Part shown: in pieces, positions 51,658-60,452 of the stretch
Layout of the letters: every line of letters begins with the position of its first letter
How positions within the stretch are numbered: position 1 is the first letter of the stretch
Assembly (NCBI RefSeq): GCF_000423405.1
Contig: NZ_AUHX01000004.1
Coordinates: forward strand, 124,001 to 188,000
DNA length: 64,000 nt
Source: Mesonia mobilis DSM 19841
GTDB taxonomy: Bacteria > Bacteroidota > Bacteroidia > Flavobacteriales > Flavobacteriaceae
Reading direction: 5' to 3'
Notes under the pieces: model-generated
Seen by the model: the letters and a program-made list of their open reading frames with translations, nothing else
Database searches by the model: none
Told to the model about the DNA's origin: nothing
Program-made: the position numbers and the translations under genes

Positions 51658-52303
51658 AGAATGTTTTTGATCAGTTAGGAGGTAAATTTATAAAATTTTA
51701 AGAGCAAGCTCCTACTTTTAGTATTTTTTAACCCTTTCAATTCAAATCCCACCGTTGATCACAGCAAACTAACCTCCTAGCTTGTCGTAGAATCAACTTC
51801 AATTTCGAGTTCATCTTCAACTTCACCCGTCATCCAGAGCCTTGCGAAAGAGAAAAACTCCCATCCTTTTCAAGGAGGGGTGCCCAAAGGGCGGGGTGGT
51901 TCATCATGAGCTTATCGAAAGAAACCGTCATTCCAAACTCGATTCGTAATCCCATGAATCAACGCACAAAATAACTTCCTCAACCAAATCCAACCTCTAG
52001 GTTCTAAATACTGTCACTTCAAGAAAAGTCAAGATATCGCTTCAGTTTCAAATTCCTTTTATCATCCTGAGCTTGTCGAAGGATCAACTCCTCTCTTCCG
52101 TCTTCCGTCTCCCAACTTCCTACAACCTACTCACCATTTATTTCCCATTGAACAATGCAAACTAACTCTCTACTAACCATTATCAACTCTAAGTCTAGGT
52201 TCTAATCTCTAGCCTCTATATTCTCCAATAGAACTGTCATTTCAAACGAAGTCGAGAAATAATCTTCAACTTCAGTTTCGAATTCAACTTCAAATTCAAT
52301 TTC
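51658..52303. repeat. Gene-free repeat region inside the polysaccharide locus
   Basis: This 646-bp gap contains decayed hairpin units (51779-51800, 51899-51958), the second copy of the 48-bp palindromic element (51854-51901), an intact GTCATCCTGAGCTTGTCG-type unit near 52062-52084, GTCATTTCAAACGAAGTCG at 52236-52262, CTCTAGCCTCTA words and TTCAAY tracts (51786-51822, 52267-52300). No credible gene is seen. Confidence 0.85.
51854..51901. repeat. 48-bp palindromic dispersed repeat, copy 2
   Basis: It is nearly identical to 44811-44859; the visible difference is GCCCAAAGGG against GCCTAAAGGG. Confidence 0.8.
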
Positions 52304-53470
52304 TTATTCTTCACTAGACAATACCTGTCGATACAATCCTTCCATCCCAATAACCATTTGAGCTTCATTAAAATTAGTTTCCACTTTTAAACGAGCTGCT
52401 TGTCGAATCGATTCAATTTCTTTTTCAGTTAGCTTTGTAAAAGCTTCGATCTGTTCTGCCAAAGCCAATGGATCACGAATCGGCACGATCCAACCTTCTT
52501 TTCCATGAGTAATCAATTCTTCCATTCCTCCACAATTCGTACTGATTACCGGAGTACCCAATGCCATCGCTTCAACCGCCACATTGGCGATTCCTTCTTC
52601 GATACTCGTCATTAAAGAAAGGGAAGAAGTTTTGACCATCGCTTTTACTTTTTCTAAAGGTAACTGAGGAAGCAGTTGAATATACTCCGTTAATTTTAAA
52701 TCTTGGATCAAGTAGGTTAACTCTTCGTCTCCCGCTGCCCCAAGAATGCTATATTGAAAATTAATATGACGTTGTTTTAAGATAGCACAAGCACGAACAG
52801 CCATCCCATAATCTTTGATCCAATGCGCTCTTCCAACCGAAATAATAGATAGTTGCTTTCTTGAACGATAAGGTTCTATAGGTGGGAATTCTGCAAGGTT
52901 TAATCCGGTATATACGACATGATCAACTTTTGTTAAAGGAATACCTATTCTGTTACCTGTATCGGAAATAGCTTTTGATACAGAATGTAATCCACTTAGT
53001 AATGGATAGATTCGTTTTAAATAATTATAATTTTCCTTATTTACAAAAGGCCTGATGTTGGTTTGAAAACCACGCTGACTTAAAATAACAGGAAAATTTT
53101 GATGAGTTAAAAAGGGTTCAACCCAAGGTAAAAGTGAATTCCATTGCACGTGTATAAGATCAGGTTGAATGCTTTCAATGACTTCGCAAAAGTTTTTTTC
53201 TTGTATTTTTCTTTTTTCTAAATTTAGAAGTTGACTTATAACTTTTGGCCCTTGATATCGTAAACTTGTTTTTATAAATTCAAATTTATTTTGATTACTA
53301 CCTAAAGAAACATAATTCACTCCTTGTACCGGAGAAGGATTATGAAGATTAAATCCCAAAACATACACTTCGTGCCTATGACTAACCAGACCTTGCATAA
53401 GCCGACGAATAAAGGTGGTGGTTTGAAAAGTACCATCAAAAATTACAATTTTATAACTTTTAGTCTTCAT
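52304..53470 (-). CDS. Glycosyltransferase family 4
   Basis: A 388-residue GT-B enzyme. Visible are LIHVQWNSLLPWVEPFL in the acceptor domain, SIISVGRAHWIKDYGMAVRA at the domain linker and the donor site LSLMTSIEEGIANVAVEAMALGTPVISTNCGGMEELI. It is the last gene of an eleven-gene close-packed block and is coupled to its upstream neighbour by a 4-bp overlap. Confidence 0.88.
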   Translation of the reverse strand: MKTKSYKIVIFDGTFQTTTFIRRLMQGLVSHRHEVYVLGFNLHNPSPVQGVNYVSLGSNQNKFEFIKTSLRYQGPKVISQLLNLEKRKIQEKNFCEVIESIQPDLIHVQWNSLLPWVEPFLTHQNFPVILSQRGFQTNIRPFVNKENYNYLKRIYPLLSGLHSVSKAISDTGNRIGIPLTKVDHVVYTGLNLAEFPPIEPYRSRKQLSIISVGRAHWIKDYGMAVRACAILKQRHINFQYSILGAAGDEELTYLIQDLKLTEYIQLLPQLPLEKVKAMVKTSSLSLMTSIEEGIANVAVEAMALGTPVISTNCGGMEELITHGKEGWIVPIRDPLALAEQIEAFTKLTEKEIESIRQAARLKVETNFNEAQMVIGMEGLYRQVLSSEE

Positions 53471-54504
53471 GTTAACACTTCTTGGTAAAAAACTTCAACC
53501 GCTTTAGCTACATTGTTCCAATCATAACGAATACTTAATTCTCGTGAACTTTGCCCGATCTTCAGGCACAAATCCGGCTGCGCTAACAAACTTAAAGCTG
53601 TTGCGATAAATTGTTCTTCGTCATTAGCGGGAATTAAAAAGTTTTCACTTCCGCTAAGGTAGGCCATATTTCCGCCTACAGCAGAAGTTACAATAGGCAA
53701 TCCGCAAGCTAAAGCTTCTAAAATAGAATTACAGGCCGTGGCATCTATTAAGGGTAAATATAAAAAACTGGCTTCTTGATAAAATCGCTTTAAAGTTTCG
53801 TCATCCACTCCGGTATGAATACGAACACGATCTGAAGTAAGTTGAACCTTAGCTTGAAATTCTTTTTTTAAAACAACATCTAAACTAGCTGAAGCATCTT
53901 TGGCTAAAATTTCAGGAATGGTTCTATTTAGCATTTCAAAATCTCGTAAATGCTGCCCTACAAATAACATTTTTTTTGCAGATCTTTTATGGATTAATGG
54001 TTTAAAAAAAGTAGTATCCACTCCGTGAGGAATATACTTTACTTGATCAATGCCTAACCATTTTTTGATAAAATCTACTTGATTAGCACCTACACAAATT
54101 GCAGCATCTAATTGTTTTAAATAACGAATATTTTTAACGGTAGCTTTTAAAATTTCAGGAGGTTTATGAAAACTTGCACAAAACTTAGTAGACCGAGAAG
54201 CTTTTTTATAGTTTAATACATAGCGTACATCGCGTTCTCCATTAAGGTAATGAACAATACCCGGAGTTTTAGTATTTCTTAGAAGCCGGTATAACTCCAC
54301 TTCTTTTTGCACACTCTTAGAATCGTAAAGCCCTGCTTGCTGATTTGATAATTGACTAATCCCCTTCGCTAATCGGTAAGGAAGAATATTTTTTCCTTGG
54401 ATAATTTGAGGTTCGTCTAAAAAATCGATCAATCGTGCATAGCCTGAATAGCGTGCGTGGTGACTAGAACGATGATGTACAATTAGTTGATTCAAGTTGG
54501 TCAT
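53467..54504 (-). CDS. Glycosyltransferase family 4
   Basis: A 345-residue GT-B enzyme. The donor site reads FLYLPLIDATACNSILEALACGLPIVTSAVGGNMAYL: the first Glu of E-x7-E is replaced (DATACNSILEAL), while the second is present. The N-terminal part has LIVHHRSSHHARYSGYARLID. It overlaps both neighbours by 4 bp. Confidence 0.83.
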   Translation of the reverse strand: MTNLNQLIVHHRSSHHARYSGYARLIDFLDEPQIIQGKNILPYRLAKGISQLSNQQAGLYDSKSVQKEVELYRLLRNTKTPGIVHYLNGERDVRYVLNYKKASRSTKFCASFHKPPEILKATVKNIRYLKQLDAAICVGANQVDFIKKWLGIDQVKYIPHGVDTTFFKPLIHKRSAKKMLFVGQHLRDFEMLNRTIPEILAKDASASLDVVLKKEFQAKVQLTSDRVRIHTGVDDETLKRFYQEASFLYLPLIDATACNSILEALACGLPIVTSAVGGNMAYLSGSENFLIPANDEEQFIATALSLLAQPDLCLKIGQSSRELSIRYDWNNVAKAVEVFYQEVLT

Positions 54505-55625
54505 AATTTTGAACTTCCCATCATGGATAAGATACGTTTTACATTTTTTTCCGGTGAAATATAATCCTCAAAATATTCCCGAGCATTAACCGATAAGCGA
54601 TTCCCTAAAGCTTCGTCGCTTAAAACCCTGCTAATTTGAGTGACTAGTTCCTCATCGCTACGAAAGTATAATAAATGTACTTCATCTTCTAAAGTGACCG
54701 GTAACTCTGTAGTTAAAGGTTCGGCAATAATTATTTTCCCTTGTGAAAGATATTCAGGCATTTTCCAGGCAGGAGAGTTGGCTAGGCCTCTTGTATATAT
54801 GACGATTTTAGCCGACTTTAAGACATCTAAATATTTTTCAGGATCACTGGGAACATTAGAAACAGCATCTCGGTATTTTTCCAAAAAAAACTCATTTTCA
54901 ATAAATCCACCTTTAAATTGCTTTGGAAATTCTTTTCTTAACAATTTTATGAGATGATAGCGTTGCTGATGAATTTCTACAACATCTTGCTGATTTTCTT
55001 TAAAGCAGCGAGTTTGAAACAAAATAAGCTCTTTTTGCGCTTTAGTAAAATTTTGAAAGCGAGAAAGCTTTCGAGCAGTCTTTATAAACTTCCAATGCTT
55101 TTGTTGGCTTTTCCAGGTAGTTTTCCAACGTTGCAATAGCCAACGATCAAGTTTGGTTTGTATGCTTAAATTACTTCCTAAGATCCCTAACAAAAAAGGA
55201 AACCAGGTTTTTTGATAACTTGAACGCACGCCAAAACACAAACCTAGCGGGTGTATTTTTTGTTGAAGATTTTCAGGTAATTTTTGTATATATTTTCTTT
55301 CGTAACTCCGCTTAAACACAAAGTCGCATTGTTCTAAGGCTTCTTTAGAAAATTGATCGGCAAAATCATATAGATCGGTCGCAAAACTAATCTTCTTTCC
55401 GGTAGTTGTATCTATAAGCTCGTAAAACGATGTTTTAGGATGAGGCTTCGTATTTGTGCTTAACTCGCCATCTTGTATGGCATAACGCCCTAAACGCTTG
55501 TTTAAGTTTAACCTCACCTCTACAGCAATCTCCCCGGCTGCTTCTAGCTCAAACAAACCGGTATGTATATAAGAAGCATGATTAAGTTCTTGCGGGGTGT
55601 AAATAATAATTTTAAATTCAGACAT
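54501..55625 (-). CDS. Divergent glycosyltransferase-like protein
   Basis: A 374-residue protein with no clear GT family assignment. The C-terminal third resembles a GT-B nucleotide-sugar domain (IVIYTRGLANSPAWKMPEYLSQGKIIIAEPLTTELP, then VSRV-type helix and NAREYFEDYISPEKNVKRIL). The N-terminal part begins FKIIIYTPQELNHASYIHTGLFELE, and the middle is helical and rich in Lys, Trp and Phe (about 150-215). Its place between GT4 genes, 4 bp overlapping one and 11 bp from the other, supports a sugar-transfer role. Confidence 0.65.
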   Translation of the reverse strand: MSEFKIIIYTPQELNHASYIHTGLFELEAAGEIAVEVRLNLNKRLGRYAIQDGELSTNTKPHPKTSFYELIDTTTGKKISFATDLYDFADQFSKEALEQCDFVFKRSYERKYIQKLPENLQQKIHPLGLCFGVRSSYQKTWFPFLLGILGSNLSIQTKLDRWLLQRWKTTWKSQQKHWKFIKTARKLSRFQNFTKAQKELILFQTRCFKENQQDVVEIHQQRYHLIKLLRKEFPKQFKGGFIENEFFLEKYRDAVSNVPSDPEKYLDVLKSAKIVIYTRGLANSPAWKMPEYLSQGKIIIAEPLTTELPVTLEDEVHLLYFRSDEELVTQISRVLSDEALGNRLSVNAREYFEDYISPEKNVKRILSMMGSSKL

Positions 55626-55636
55626 AGAACTACGTA

Positions 55637-56773
55637 CTACTTTAGTGCATCTTCAACAGATGTCTTTAAAACTTGATAAGTGGCTTCAATACTATATTCT
55701 TGAATTACTTTTTTTCGGGCTGCATTTTGTAGACGCTCTAATCTTTCTCGATCTGTAAAATAATCAACAATTACTGTTGAATAATTTTCTGGGCTAACTA
55801 AAATCCCATTTTCATCAGTAGTAATGACATCGGCAGGACCGCCGGGACAATCAATTCCGGCTACTGGAGTCCCACAAGCCATCGCCTCGATCATCACCAT
55901 TCCAAAGGTTTCTTTATCACTTGGTAAAGTAAATAAGTCAGCTTTTTGAAAATACTGAGGAAGTTCGTGATGTTCTTTATGACCTAAAAAGGACACATTC
56001 TTATCCAAAGACTCTTTCTCTACTAACTCTTTTAAGGTATTTAAATAAATTGGAGAACTTACCGGGCCAATAATATTTAAATGTGCATTAGAAAATCCTG
56101 CCTTTTTCAATGCAATTATAGCCTCCATCGCTAAATGTATTCGTTTCCACTCGACTATTCTACCAACATACAATAATTCGGGCGATGTATTATTTTTAGA
56201 ATTTTCTGCCGGTTTAAAGTCTAGAGTATTTACTCCCAAAGGAAAAACGCGTATATCTTTACCTGCAAACATCGACATCGTTTCCATTTCTTTTTTTTGT
56301 ATGTGCGTATGTACTAAAATATGATGCGCGTGTTGATAATACTCATAATTTTCCGGATTTTCTGTATAATGTTGACCGCCCAACATCGGAATATAAACTT
56401 TCCCTTGCTTTCGTAGTTCTTTAGCGAGTTGGTGAGAAAAGGGACTGGAATGCCCGGACATATTGATGATGGTTACCTCGGGAGCTTCTTTTTGATAAGC
56501 TTTTAAACATGCCTTAGAAGTTTGTTTCTTCCATTTGCGATGATCGCCGTTTAATTGCCAACTTACCGGATAAAACCGGTAGGCAACCCCACCTTCTGTT
56601 AATTGATAAGATTTCCGTTGATGGGTAAAATACTCCATAGCAACTTCACCTCCATGATCCTGTGCATAGAGTTGCAAGGCTTTTAAATGAGGTTGGCTAT
56701 GATAAGTACGTACACGTTGCTCTACCACGCCGGCAGCTTTGGGAGTAAAGGGATGTAAAATGGAAATTTTCAT
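55637..56773 (-). CDS. Glycosyltransferase family 4
   Basis: A 378-residue GT-B enzyme. The domain linker is ELLYVGRIVEWKRIHLAMEAI and the donor site LFTLPSDKETFGMVMIEAMACGTPVAGIDCPGGPADVI, a textbook E-x7-E arrangement. The acceptor domain has HSSPFSHQLAKELRKQGKVYIPMLGGQHY. It lies 10-11 bp from both neighbours. Confidence 0.9.
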   Translation of the reverse strand: MKISILHPFTPKAAGVVEQRVRTYHSQPHLKALQLYAQDHGGEVAMEYFTHQRKSYQLTEGGVAYRFYPVSWQLNGDHRKWKKQTSKACLKAYQKEAPEVTIINMSGHSSPFSHQLAKELRKQGKVYIPMLGGQHYTENPENYEYYQHAHHILVHTHIQKKEMETMSMFAGKDIRVFPLGVNTLDFKPAENSKNNTSPELLYVGRIVEWKRIHLAMEAIIALKKAGFSNAHLNIIGPVSSPIYLNTLKELVEKESLDKNVSFLGHKEHHELPQYFQKADLFTLPSDKETFGMVMIEAMACGTPVAGIDCPGGPADVITTDENGILVSPENYSTVIVDYFTDRERLERLQNAARKKVIQEYSIEATYQVLKTSVEDALK

Positions 56774-56783
56774 TTAAATGGAT

Positions 56784-57722
56784 TTAATTCAATTTCAGTT
56801 TTCTTTTCATCTTTTTTAAAAAGCTTTTTAATTTTAATCTTCTAATCCTTTGTTTTTCTTGTATGTTATATCCTTTAAAAATATTTATAAAATCTCGTTT
56901 TCTACGTTGAATTATGCTATGTAACTGATAATGCATACCATTAAATGAAATATAGAAAAAATCAGGTTGATCTCGATAAAGCACCTCAGAATATTGCATG
57001 GTTCTTTTCCAATTAATAAAATGTAAATACATTACATTTTGATTTGTCTTCAAACATATCATCTTCCCATTTTCCCATTTCCATTTATTATATTCATATT
57101 CCTGATGAGAATCTCTTCCTCGCTCCTGATTACATAAAATAGTTTCCCAATATATTTTTAAACTTAAATTTATAAAATTAGGATGCTCTTTCAAGCATCG
57201 AGTAAGTACCTGCTCATCAGTCCATTGAAATTCAGGGTATTCAAATAATTTTTTATAATTGGGTATTTTTCGATATAAAGTATTTAATACATGTGTATTT
57301 TTAAATAAATTAAAATGACCAGAAATCGCTTCCTTTCGAGAAGAGATAATATCATAATTAGCTAAAAGCTCGGGAGTCATAAATTGACGAATATCCCCCC
57401 AGATAATATCTAGATCACAAAAGCCCCAAAAATCATAAGCTTTAATTTCTTCTTCGAAAATATCTGCATAAGCAGGTTTTAGATCACAGAATTTTCGTGG
57501 GGTTAAGGGTACATTACAACCCACCACTTGATTAACGTGTTTATTTAAACGCTTGATATCGGTTTTTAGAAATTTAATGTTCTCAGGATATTCTTCAGGA
57601 ATTTTACAATCTGTCGGGCATAACCAATTGATAGTCGGGTTATGTTTTACCGAAGTCAAGTAAGCATCAAACCACAAAGGCCACTGACCAAAATAGGGGA
57701 TTATTAACAATATAGATTTCAT
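56784..57722 (-). CDS. DUF6625-family protein, putative glycosyltransferase
   Basis: A 312-residue protein beginning KSILLIIPYFGQWPLWFDAYLTS. KFCDLKPAYADIFEEEIKAYDFWGFCDLDIIWGDI has a D-x-D-like pair (CDLDIIWGD) as in GT-A transferases, and the segment matches DUF6625 as I know it. Later SSRKEAISGHFNLFKNT and FQWTDEQVLTRCL are conserved-looking. The C-terminus is very basic. DUF6625 genes are common in polysaccharide loci, consistent with sugar transfer, but function is not proven. It overlaps the upstream GT2 gene by 4 bp. Confidence 0.72.
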   Translation of the reverse strand: MKSILLIIPYFGQWPLWFDAYLTSVKHNPTINWLCPTDCKIPEEYPENIKFLKTDIKRLNKHVNQVVGCNVPLTPRKFCDLKPAYADIFEEEIKAYDFWGFCDLDIIWGDIRQFMTPELLANYDIISSRKEAISGHFNLFKNTHVLNTLYRKIPNYKKLFEYPEFQWTDEQVLTRCLKEHPNFINLSLKIYWETILCNQERGRDSHQEYEYNKWKWENGKMICLKTNQNVMYLHFINWKRTMQYSEVLYRDQPDFFYISFNGMHYQLHSIIQRRKRDFINIFKGYNIQEKQRIRRLKLKSFLKKMKRKLKLN

Positions 57723-58702
57723 AAGCTATAGTTAGCTAAAGTTTTTTTTAATTTATACGGTGTTTGCCCTTTAATAAAAGAGCAAAATCCTACTATACAA
57801 AAAATAATACCAATTTTAAGATTAGTTGCAAGTAACTTCTTTGTTAAATTCAGATAAATAAACTTAGAAACTTTTATATCTTTATTATTTAAAGACAAAA
57901 AGAAATATTTTTTCAAGTTATTAAAATGAAAATTTAAAACTTCTTTATTTTTAATTTTAAATCCCCTTTCCATATTTACTAATGATAAATATGCGAAAGA
58001 TTTAATGTAGCTACTTACATAACTTTTTTTTTGATTTGTTTTTTTATTACCTCCGTGTTGCCTATAAATATAATTATATTTTCTTGACACCTTGTATTTG
58101 GCTAAATTTCTAGAAAGAAAAAACACTCTTGAAAAAAATTCATTTTCTTGGCCTCGTGATAAAGTTTCATCGAATAAATCAAATTTTGATATAAATTGCT
58201 TTAAAAAAAATAGTGAAGGTAAAAAAATCTCTGTTTGCCATGTAGTATAATTAATATATAAGTCATCATTGATAGTTATAACTTTTTTTCTCAGGTTTTT
58301 TAAATTAAAATTCGAACTATAACCAGACGAAATTACAAAATCAAGATTATATTTTATTGCTTCTTGCACATCATCATTAATTTTATTGGGTAGCATAATA
58401 TCATCACTATCAAACCATTGAACATACTCCCCTTTACTTAAATCAAATCCATAATTCCGCGCTCCATTACCTCCTGCCATATATTTTTTTTTTCTAACAT
58501 AATATTTTATACGAGTATCTTTGTTACAATAGTTTTCAATAACTTCTGCCGTGTGATCTGTACTACCATCATCAACAATAATACATTCCCAATTTTTGTA
58601 AGTTTGGGAAATGATAGAATCTATAGTTTCTCCAATAAGCTCAGCACGATTATAAGTAGGGATAATAATTGAAACAAGAGGTTTAGCCAACATATTATAC
58701 AA
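57719..58702 (-). CDS. Glycosyltransferase family 2
   Basis: A 327-residue GT-A enzyme (Met4 is an alternative start). The core is SIIIPTYNRAELIGETIDSI, IIVDDGSTDHTAEVIENY and the metal site VQWFDSDDIMLPNKI. The C-terminal half is rich in Lys, Asn, Ile and Phe with a hydrophobic end. Base composition is strikingly AT-rich: bases 57901-57960 hold only six G or C. This suggests a different origin from the flanking GT genes. Confidence 0.88.
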   Translation of the reverse strand: MYNMLAKPLVSIIIPTYNRAELIGETIDSIISQTYKNWECIIVDDGSTDHTAEVIENYCNKDTRIKYYVRKKKYMAGGNGARNYGFDLSKGEYVQWFDSDDIMLPNKINDDVQEAIKYNLDFVISSGYSSNFNLKNLRKKVITINDDLYINYTTWQTEIFLPSLFFLKQFISKFDLFDETLSRGQENEFFSRVFFLSRNLAKYKVSRKYNYIYRQHGGNKKTNQKKSYVSSYIKSFAYLSLVNMERGFKIKNKEVLNFHFNNLKKYFFLSLNNKDIKVSKFIYLNLTKKLLATNLKIGIIFCIVGFCSFIKGQTPYKLKKTLANYSL

Positions 58703-59515
58703 TTAAAATTTCTTTTTTATTCGTTTTACCTTTTTTAATATACTTAATTTAAAATTGTGAAAAAAGACCTTTCCTTTATCTTCTTTAAAAGAATGAAAAG
58801 TTGAAATACCAAAATCTTTGTTATTAAAATTTTTAATTCTAAAATGATCTTGTCGTACAGTATTATATTTATTACTCTCATGAACAAGTTCAATCCACAA
58901 AGGCTTTTCATCAATAATTAATTGATTTTTATTATACTTAAAGCTTCTATGTTGCTGATACATTACCGTCTGTAAATTTTCTTTATATTTTTCAATATAG
59001 CTTACAAAAGGATTGAAAGGGAAGTCGAATATTCTTATCTGATCATTTTGTTCTCCTAAGGCAACTTGGTACCCTCTTCTTAGATCTATTACAACCCCAT
59101 CCCGATCTACATAATTTTTTTGAATAGTTTCTATAAATTCTCTATGAATTAAATCATCATTATCCAATCGAGTAGTAATAATGTTTTTTTTGGGGTCAAT
59201 AATATTATTTGTAATGCATTGTTTAAACGAAGAATTTAAAAAAGTAATATCTTGAATATAAACAGGGATGAAATTAGGAAAGTTGTTAGCGATCTTCTGA
59301 ATACGATTTTTATAAATTTCTGGAGTATCTTTATCAAAAAAAACAAACCATTTAAAATTTAAATTACTTTGATTTTTTACAGAAGGTAAACAATAAGTTT
59401 CAAATAGAAAGAAACGTTCTTTCAACCATTTATCAGTAAGAACTTCCTCTCCTTTTTTGGAATTTTTCCAATTTTTTATTTTAACGTTAAAACGAGTTAT
59501 TAAAAAGTGATTCAT
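58703..59515 (-). CDS. Putative rhamnosyltransferase-type glycosyltransferase
   Basis: A 270-residue protein resembling the Rhamno_transf (PF11316) group: HFLITRFNVKIKNW, ERFFLFETYCLPSVKNQSNLNFKWFVFFDKDTP and the acidic site ITTRLDNDDLIHREFI. Only the donor-binding acidic cluster RLDNDD is recognised as catalytic. It ends exactly where the next gene begins and is as AT-rich as that GT2 gene. Confidence 0.75.
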   Translation of the reverse strand: MNHFLITRFNVKIKNWKNSKKGEEVLTDKWLKERFFLFETYCLPSVKNQSNLNFKWFVFFDKDTPEIYKNRIQKIANNFPNFIPVYIQDITFLNSSFKQCITNNIIDPKKNIITTRLDNDDLIHREFIETIQKNYVDRDGVVIDLRRGYQVALGEQNDQIRIFDFPFNPFVSYIEKYKENLQTVMYQQHRSFKYNKNQLIIDEKPLWIELVHESNKYNTVRQDHFRIKNFNNKDFGISTFHSFKEDKGKVFFHNFKLSILKKVKRIKKKF

Positions 59516-59525
59516 TTTTTAATTT

Positions 59526-60452
59526 TTAATTATAGAAATAAATGTACCCTCCAAATTTATTTTTTACCCTCGATTGCTTAATTTCTTTATTAATAGCGTA
59601 AAGCATAAGCAATTTTTTCTTATGATAATTAACATTTCCAAACTTGAACGACAATAATTGCTTTAAGTAATTTCTCTTTGTTTTTAAAATTAAGCTATTT
59701 AATTCATCCATAGCTTGAGAATTGTTAATGTCAGCTAAATTTACTTTCAGTTTTTTCTCTAACTCACTAAAGTATTCCTTACTTCCTCTCTTAAATTTTG
59801 CTTTAATCCTATCTTCCCTGTCATGTACCATAAATGCAGAAGGTACAACACCTATTTTTTTATTGTGATATTTTACCCGTTGGCAATAATTATCATCCTC
59901 TCCATAATGAAAAAAAATCGGATCAAAACCTCCAACTGTTATTAAGGTCTTCTTAGGAATCAACCAACCGGCGGCATTCACAAAAGGCACCTCATAAACT
60001 TCAGCAATAGATTTCCCTAGTACAAAATCAGAATAAAAATCACTGTTACTCTTGTAATTCAAATAATTGGAAAAATTCTGATCTAACCTCGTCTTATTTT
60101 TATTGGTATGTATAGGGCTTAAAATACCATAATCTGGAAAATTAGAATATACACAAATTAATTTCTCGATAGTATCTGTTTCTAAATACGCATCTTGATT
60201 CAACAAATACACATAATCTGCTCCTTGCTTTAAAGCGTAACGAATCCCTTTATTGTTGGCCTGCCCAAAACCTAGGTTTTGTTTTTCTTTAAATAGTTTT
60301 GCCTTCGGATAATTCTCTTCAATAAACGCTACAGTATCATCGGTAGAATGATTATCGACGATGACCAGTTCATAAGACTCAGGTACCGATGCCAAACAAC
60401 GCTCCAACCATTGCATGCCGTTATAAGTTACAATAATTACACTTACAATCAT
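59526..60452 (-). CDS. Glycosyltransferase family 2 (rhamnosyltransferase-like)
   Basis: A 308-residue GT-A enzyme. The core has SVIIVTYNGMQWLERCLASV, LVIVDNHSTDDTVAFIEENYP, NLGFGQANNKGI and LLNQDAYLE, then GGFDPIFFHYGEDDNYCQRVKYH, the pattern of rhamnosyl-type GT2 enzymes in which NQDA stands where DxD would be. It overlaps its upstream neighbour by 4 bp. Confidence 0.88.
   Translation of the reverse strand: MIVSVIIVTYNGMQWLERCLASVPESYELVIVDNHSTDDTVAFIEENYPKAKLFKEKQNLGFGQANNKGIRYALKQGADYVYLLNQDAYLETDTIEKLICVYSNFPDYGILSPIHTNKNKTRLDQNFSNYLNYKSNSDFYSDFVLGKSIAEVYEVPFVNAAGWLIPKKTLITVGGFDPIFFHYGEDDNYCQRVKYHNKKIGVVPSAFMVHDREDRIKAKFKRGSKEYFSELEKKLKVNLADINNSQAMDELNSLILKTKRNYLKQLLSFKFGNVNYHKKKLLMLYAINKEIKQSRVKNKFGGYIYFYN

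Noticed and set aside
54640-54957. Open reading frame of 105 codons on the plus strand
   Set aside because: It is antisense to the glycosyltransferase-like gene at 54501-55625 and has no recognisable feature.
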